In this document: positions 59,563-64,000 of the stretch, piece by piece
Layout of the letters: each line of letters begins with the position of its first letter
Numbering within the stretch: position 1 is the first letter of the stretch
Origin: Flavobacterium sp. UBA7680
GTDB lineage: Bacteria; Bacteroidota; Bacteroidia; Flavobacteriales; Flavobacteriaceae
DNA: 64,000 bases
Assembly (NCBI RefSeq): GCF_002482975.1
Contig: NZ_DLHA01000041.1
Coordinates: forward strand, 1 to 64,000
Direction of reading: 5' to 3'
Position numbers and translations under genes: made by a program
Notes under the pieces: generated by a model
Databases searched by the model: none
Told to the model about the DNA's origin: nothing
What the model saw: only the letters and a program-made list of their open reading frames with translations

Positions 59563-60612
59563 GTGAATATACATGAGAAATATATTAAACGATGCATTGA
59601 ACTTGCTAAAAATGGTTTTGGAACAACTTATCCAAATCCAATGGTAGGCAGTGTAATTGTTTATGAAGATAAAATTATTGGTGAAGGCTGGCACAAAAAA
59701 GCCGGCGAACCACACGCCGAAGTAAATGCGGTTCGATCTGTAAAAGATAAATCGTTATTAAAAAAAGCTACAATTTATGTTAGTTTAGAACCTTGTTCAC
59801 ATTTTGGAAAAACGCCGCCTTGCTGTGATTTAATTATTGCAAACGAGATTCCGAATGTGGTTATTGGAACGGTTGATCCTAACGAAAAAGTGGCCGGAAA
59901 AGGAATTAAAAAACTCGTTGAAGCTGGAGCAAATGTAACCGTAGGCATTTTAGAAGATGAATGCAACGAACTCAACAAACGCTTTTTTACTTTTCACCAA
60001 AAAAAGAGACCTTATATTATAGTAAAGTGGGCAGAAAGTCAGGACGGATTTTTAGCTCCCGAAAAAGAAGAAGATCAAGAACGTAAACCAGTTTGGATTA
60101 CTAATCAATATTCCAGACAATTGGTTCATAAATGGCGAAGTGAAGAGCAGGCTATTTTAGCTGGCACGCAGACGGTTGTTGATGATAATCCGAAATTGAA
60201 TGTTCGCGATTGGTCAGGAAATAATCCTGTTCGGGTGGTTTTAGATCAAAACAACCGAATTTCAAAAGATAGTTTTGTTTTTGATGACAGCGTAAAAACG
60301 ATTGTATTTTCGAAATCTGAAAATAATGTTTCGACTGAAAACACGATTTTTGAAAAGATTGATTTTAATAAAAATCTGATTGAGAATATTTTATCTGTTT
60401 TATATCAGCATCAAATTCAATCTATAATTATTGAAGGCGGAAGGCAGACTTTGCAGTCTTTTATAGATCAAAATATTTGGGATGAAGCCAGAATTTTTGT
60501 TGGAAAAAATACTTTTGAAAAAGGAACAAAAGCACCAGAACTTCAAAAGAAAAATGCCATTAAAACTTATATTCAAAACGACGAATTAATATACGTAAGA
60601 AATAATGATTGA
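59563..60612 (+). CDS. ribD: Bifunctional riboflavin deaminase/reductase
   Basis: A 349-residue fusion: N-terminal diaminohydroxyphosphoribosylaminopyrimidine deaminase (zinc ligands HAEVNAV and EPCSHFGKTPPCC) and C-terminal NADPH-dependent reductase (~150-349, KWAESQDGF, WITNQYSRQLVHKWRSEEQAILAG, IIIEGGRQTLQSF). Catalyses two steps of riboflavin synthesis. GTG 59563 gives the usual MNIHEKYIKRC start; upstream codons do not fit. Overlaps the next gene by 8 bases. Confidence 0.93.
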   Translation: MNIHEKYIKRCIELAKNGFGTTYPNPMVGSVIVYEDKIIGEGWHKKAGEPHAEVNAVRSVKDKSLLKKATIYVSLEPCSHFGKTPPCCDLIIANEIPNVVIGTVDPNEKVAGKGIKKLVEAGANVTVGILEDECNELNKRFFTFHQKKRPYIIVKWAESQDGFLAPEKEEDQERKPVWITNQYSRQLVHKWRSEEQAILAGTQTVVDDNPKLNVRDWSGNNPVRVVLDQNNRISKDSFVFDDSVKTIVFSKSENNVSTENTIFEKIDFNKNLIENILSVLYQHQIQSIIIEGGRQTLQSFIDQNIWDEARIFVGKNTFEKGTKAPELQKKNAIKTYIQNDELIYVRNND

Positions 60613-61207
60613 TACGATAATTTTTGACTTTGGAGATATTTTTATCAATTTAGACAAACAAGGAACAATTTCTGGATTGCAAAATTTAGGTTTGACAGAA
60701 TGGAACGCTGAACTTGACCGCTTGAATTTATTGTATGAAACCGGAGATGTTTCCTACGATGATTTTATAAGCGGATTTCAAAAACAGCTTCCGAATGCTT
60801 CAGTTGAAGAAATCCTAAAAGCCTGGAATGCGGTTTTAGCTGATTTCCCTTCTTATCGATTAGATTTCTTAAAAGAGCTTTCAAAAAAATATCGTTTGTT
60901 TTTATTAAGTAATACAGATGCTATTCATATTGGTACTTTTGAAAAAACGGTTGGGATTCCTTTTTATACTGATTTCTATAATTGTTTTGAGAAAGTTCAT
61001 TTCTCTTTTGAAATCAGAAAACGAAAACCAAATGCGGAGTCCTTTCAACATTTAATTGATGAACATAATTTAATTGCGGAGCAAACGTTATTTGTTGATG
61101 ATAAAAAAGAAAACACTGATGCCGCTGCAGCATTAGGTTTACAGGTTTGGAATTTACAAGTAGGCAAGGAAGATGTAGTTGATTTGTTTGACAAAGAATT
61201 ATTATAA
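60605..61207 (+). CDS. HAD-family hydrolase, candidate riboflavin-pathway phosphatase
   Basis: A 200-residue HAD phosphatase: motif I FDFGDIFINLD, motif II LLSNTD, motif III with Lys in RKRKPNAESF, motif IV FVDDKKENTDAAAALG. Translationally coupled to ribD by overlap, so a likely role is removal of the phosphate from the pyrimidine intermediate between the RibD and RibH steps, an enzyme often unassigned in genomes. Otherwise a general sugar phosphatase. Confidence 0.85.
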   Translation: MIDTIIFDFGDIFINLDKQGTISGLQNLGLTEWNAELDRLNLLYETGDVSYDDFISGFQKQLPNASVEEILKAWNAVLADFPSYRLDFLKELSKKYRLFLLSNTDAIHIGTFEKTVGIPFYTDFYNCFEKVHFSFEIRKRKPNAESFQHLIDEHNLIAEQTLFVDDKKENTDAAAALGLQVWNLQVGKEDVVDLFDKELL

Positions 61208-61216
61208 AAGATATTT

Positions 61217-61292
61217 GGTCACAGATTAAAAGGATTCACACAGATTATTTACATCAGTTAAAAAAATCCTTTTAATCCCTTTAATCTGTGGC
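61217..61292. repeat. Inverted repeat, 'GTCACAGATTAAAAGGATT' family
   Basis: GTCACAGATTAAAAGGATT pairs with AATCC...TTTAATCTGTGGC in the gap between the HAD and YigZ genes. Confidence 0.75.
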
Positions 61293-61319
61293 TAAAAAAA
61301 ATAATTTAGAATATTAGAT

Positions 61320-61952
61320 TTGGAATATAACGATACGTATCAAACCATTGCCAGTGCATCTGAGGAAGTTCTTTTTAAAGAAAAAGGAAGCAAATTCTTT
61401 GGTTACGCATTTCCTATAGAAACTGACGATGAAGTAAAACCGATTATTGAGGATTTAAGAAAACTTCATCCGCATGCTGTACATTATTGTTATGCTTATC
61501 AATTGGGTACGGCTCCAAAAATTTCGTATCGTGCCAACGATGATGGAGAACCAAGTAATACTGCCGGCGCTCCTATATATGGACAAATACAATCTTTTGG
61601 AGTAACCAACATTCTTATAGTTGTGGTTCGTATTTTTGGCGGTACAAAATTAGGCGTTGGCGGTTTAATCGCGGCTTATCGAACAACGGCGCAAATGACA
61701 TTAGAAGTTTGTGAAATTGTTGAAAAAACAATTGATGTTCAGTTTTTAATTTCTTTTGACTACAAAAACATGAACAAGGTGATGAGGGTTATAAAGGAAA
61801 AAAAACTGGACATAATTTCTCAGGAAATGGAAATGGATGAAGATTCCGGACTGCCAATTGGCAAGATAATAACCAAAACACGAAAAAAAAATGCCGAATC
61901 TATATTCGACATTTTTGATTTAATGTTTGAAATCGATATTAAAATTGTGTAA
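61320..61952 (+). CDS. YigZ/IMPACT-family protein
   Basis: A 210-residue protein with the IMPACT N-domain: KGSKFFGYAFPI, HPHAVHYCYAYQLG, DDGEPSNTAGAPIYGQI, VVRIFGGTKLGVGGLIAAYR; and the smaller C-terminal DUF1949 domain (~140-210). Function in bacteria unclear; possibly translation or proline-peptide related. TTG start at 61320 matches the usual N-terminus. Confidence 0.88.
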   Translation: MEYNDTYQTIASASEEVLFKEKGSKFFGYAFPIETDDEVKPIIEDLRKLHPHAVHYCYAYQLGTAPKISYRANDDGEPSNTAGAPIYGQIQSFGVTNILIVVVRIFGGTKLGVGGLIAAYRTTAQMTLEVCEIVEKTIDVQFLISFDYKNMNKVMRVIKEKKLDIISQEMEMDEDSGLPIGKIITKTRKKNAESIFDIFDLMFEIDIKIV

Positions 61953-61983
61953 TTTAGTATAAAAACATCTTTCGTTTTAACAA

Positions 61984-62388
61984 TTACGTTAGCGTTTTAA
62001 ACAATTCCAAAATATAATCTGGAGGAGCAGTTGGGCGACCCGTTTTTAACGAAATAAATACTAAAATAAACACTGCGGTTGTTAATAACTCATTTGCCTC
62101 ATTATAGATTTCGCAGTCGAATTCGATCTTAACAGACGACTGACTTTTGAATGTCGTATGAATTGTTAAAAGCTCATCATAACGTGCTGATTTTTTATAG
62201 TTGATCTGCATCGAAACAATTGGAAGTCCAATTCCGCTTTCTTCCATACTTGCGTACGAAATCCCTTTATTTCTAAGCCATTCCACACGTCCAATTTCAA
62301 AATAAGGCACATAATTTCCGTGATAAACGACGCCCATTTGGTCAGTTTCGGAGTAACGAACACGCACTTGCGTTTGATGATTTTTCAT
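61984..62388 (-). CDS. YbgC/FadM-like acyl-CoA thioesterase
   Basis: A 134-residue hotdog-fold protein: VRVRYSETDQMGVVYHGNYVPYFEIGRVEWLR (Asp and active His region) and the later SSVKIEFDCEIYNEA strands. It hydrolyses acyl-CoA thioesters; substrate chain length is unknown. Convergent with the YigZ gene and divergent from dnaA. Confidence 0.9.
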   Translation of the reverse strand: MKNHQTQVRVRYSETDQMGVVYHGNYVPYFEIGRVEWLRNKGISYASMEESGIGLPIVSMQINYKKSARYDELLTIHTTFKSQSSVKIEFDCEIYNEANELLTTAVFILVFISLKTGRPTAPPDYILELFKTLT

Positions 62389-62574
62389 TATTTATACATT
62401 AAAAAATTTAAAATTACTGAAGTTCTCTTACAACATTTTTTTATAAAATTAGATACCAAAATATTTTTTTTTACAGAAATTTGTTCACATATTTGTTATC
62501 CTGAAAAACGGAAAAATTTTGCTCCTATTTTATAGGAGAATCTTTATCAATAATAAAAAAATTTATTTGAATCT
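62389..62574. other. AT-rich region upstream of dnaA, possible origin-associated
   Basis: Between the thioesterase and dnaA. DnaA-box-like sequences TTGTTCACA (62481-62489, one mismatch to TTATNCACA) and TTATCCTGA (62496-62504, two mismatches) occur, and the stretch is very AT-rich. A weak -7 match CATATTTG is at 62488. The evidence for an origin is thin because boxes are few. Confidence 0.3.
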
Positions 62575-64000
62575 ATGACTAAAACTGCTCAATCGGTATG
62601 GGAAAACTGTTTGTCTTTTATAAAGGACAATATTCAAGATCAAGCATACAAAACTTGGTTTGAACCAATCAAATCAGTTGAGCTAACCGACAACGCGTTA
62701 TATATTCAAGTACCAAGTAAATTTTTCTACGAATGGCTCGAAGAGCATTACGTAAAATTATTGAAAGTTGCGCTTACCAAAGAACTGGGAAAAAACGCAA
62801 AGTTACTCTATAAAATTAAAATGGAGAACACTTATGGAAATAAACAGCCGTTTACCGAGCAGCTGCCAAGTTCTAACAGAGTTCCTATGAAACCGCAAGA
62901 AGTTGACGCTCCGTTTAAAAACTTAAATCCTGAACTTAAGAATCCGTTTGTAATTCCGGGTATCAGAAATTTAAAAATTGAATCTCAGTTAAATCCTAAT
63001 TACAGCTTTGATAATTTCCTTGAAGGAGATTCAAACCGTTTAGCGCGTTCTGCGGGTATGGCTGTTGCCAATAAACCTGGAGGAACTTCATTTAATCCGT
63101 TATTGATTTTTGGAGGAGTTGGTTTAGGAAAAACACACTTAGCACACGCTATTGGTGTTGAAGTAAAAGATAAATATCCTGAAAAAACGGTTTTATATAT
63201 TTCTGCCGAAATTTTCACACAACAATATATTGATTCGGTTAAAAAGAATAATCGTAACGATTTCATTCATTTTTACCAATTAATCGACGTTTTGATTATT
63301 GATGATGTTCAGTTTTTATCTGGAAAGTCAGGAACTCAGGACGTATTTTTCCACATTTTCAACTATTTACACCAAAACGGAAAACAGGTAATTTTAACTT
63401 CTGATAAAGCTCCTGTAGATATGCAGGATATTGAGCAGCGTTTGTTATCTCGTTTTAAATGGGGATTGTCTGCAGAATTGCACCAGCCTGATTACGAAAC
63501 CCGTATCTCGATCTTAAAAAACATTTTATATCGTGATGGTGTTGATATGCCGGAAGATATTTTAGAATATGTTGCGCGGAATATTAAATCTAACGTAAGA
63601 GAACTTGAAGGTGCTATTATCTCGTTAATCGCTCAATCTTCTTTCAATAAAAAAGAAGTTACGCTTGAATTAGCAAAAAGTGTAGTTGAAAAATTTGTTA
63701 AAAACGTAAAGAGAGAAATCTCTATCGATTATATCCAAAAAATTGTGTCTGATTATTTTCAGCTGGACATTGAAACACTTCAATCTAAAACCAGAAAAAG
63801 ACACGTTGTTCAGGCAAGACAATTGGCCATGTTTTTTGCAAAGAAATTTACAAAAGCTTCTTTGGCAAACATTGGTTCACAAATTGGAGACCGCGATCAC
63901 GCTACCGTTTTACATGCTTGTAAAACCGTTGATAACTTAGTTTCTACAGACAAACAATTCAAAAAATTTGTCGAAGACATCAACAAAAAACTAACGCTAT
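62575..64000 (+). CDS. dnaA: Chromosomal replication initiator DnaA (all but stop codon)
   Basis: The ATG at 62575 opens 475 codons; base 64000 is the first base of codon 476, presumably the T of a stop. Domains: I (QSVWENCLSFIKDNI...AYKTWFEPI), a linker, III (AAA+: Walker A GGVGLGKTHLAHA at ~63115, Walker B LIIDDVQFLSGK, sensor regions) and IV (DNA-binding HTH with GDRDHATVLHACKTV). Initiates chromosome replication by melting the origin. The right edge of the window is thus next to the replication-initiator gene. Confidence 0.96.
   Translation, partial: MTKTAQSVWENCLSFIKDNIQDQAYKTWFEPIKSVELTDNALYIQVPSKFFYEWLEEHYVKLLKVALTKELGKNAKLLYKIKMENTYGNKQPFTEQLPSSNRVPMKPQEVDAPFKNLNPELKNPFVIPGIRNLKIESQLNPNYSFDNFLEGDSNRLARSAGMAVANKPGGTSFNPLLIFGGVGLGKTHLAHAIGVEVKDKYPEKTVLYISAEIFTQQYIDSVKKNNRNDFIHFYQLIDVLIIDDVQFLSGKSGTQDVFFHIFNYLHQNGKQVILTSDKAPVDMQDIEQRLLSRFKWGLSAELHQPDYETRISILKNILYRDGVDMPEDILEYVARNIKSNVRELEGAIISLIAQSSFNKKEVTLELAKSVVEKFVKNVKREISIDYIQKIVSDYFQLDIETLQSKTRKRHVVQARQLAMFFAKKFTKASLANIGSQIGDRDHATVLHACKTVDNLVSTDKQFKKFVEDINKKLTL

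Overview
The window is about 64 kb of a low-GC Bacteroidota chromosome, most likely Flavobacterium or a close relative. The evidence is the flavobacterial protein repertoire, Bacteroidota-type -7 elements (TAnnTTTG) before several genes, frequent TTG/GTG starts, and many intergenic hairpin repeats. It runs from the 3' end of secA (left edge) to dnaA (right edge; the last base shown is the first base of its stop codon). There are about 63 protein genes, one tRNA (Trp, CCA) and one probable small structured RNA. No IS element, prophage or CRISPR array was seen.

Left part (1-9.2 kb): a co-directional seven-gene metal operon. It encodes two near-identical small membrane proteins with a CNGRC motif, an MbnP-like copper-binding lipoprotein, an MbnH/MauG-type diheme enzyme, a beta-barrel protein with an N-terminal CxxCGC motif, a TonB-dependent receptor and a duplicated PepSY membrane protein. 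I read it as a copper (possibly iron) acquisition system. Next come a DUF2306/YARHG gene pair between two copies of a composite hairpin repeat, trmH, and a minus-strand group of cysC (PAPS synthesis), an Asp/Asn beta-hydroxylase-like oxygenase and a sulfotransferase-like protein, which looks like a hydroxylation/sulfation module.

Middle (14.7-44 kb): a cysteine-free class III sirtuin, purB, a CPA2 antiporter, a 1-Cys peroxiredoxin, an AEC transporter, an Rrf2 regulator with its NAD(P)-binding partner (a shared 19-bp palindrome precedes both), meaB, an LTA-synthase-type enzyme, a MATE pump, a diheme peroxidase with an imelysin-like N-terminus beside a PhoX-like (DUF839) lipoprotein, PPK2, an ECF sigma / anti-sigma / VWA-protein operon whose last two members share a TonB-plug-like segment, a scramblase-related protein, an SDR and mtaB.

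Right part (44-64 kb): a secreted Cys protein with a long regulated-looking leader, GNAT and HAD enzymes, a single-domain DEAD-box-like protein, an NtrC-like regulator without the usual HTH, an ABC exporter pair, dnaJ-grpE, the small RNA, tRNA-Trp, hisS, a MacB-like permease, prmC whose C-terminus is encoded by a hairpin repeat, ribD with a HAD phosphatase, a YigZ protein, a thioesterase and dnaA.

Most intergenic gaps hold inverted repeats of at least a dozen sequence families, often nested; several are repeated in direct orientation on both sides of one or two genes. All functional names are from reading motifs by eye; no database search was run.
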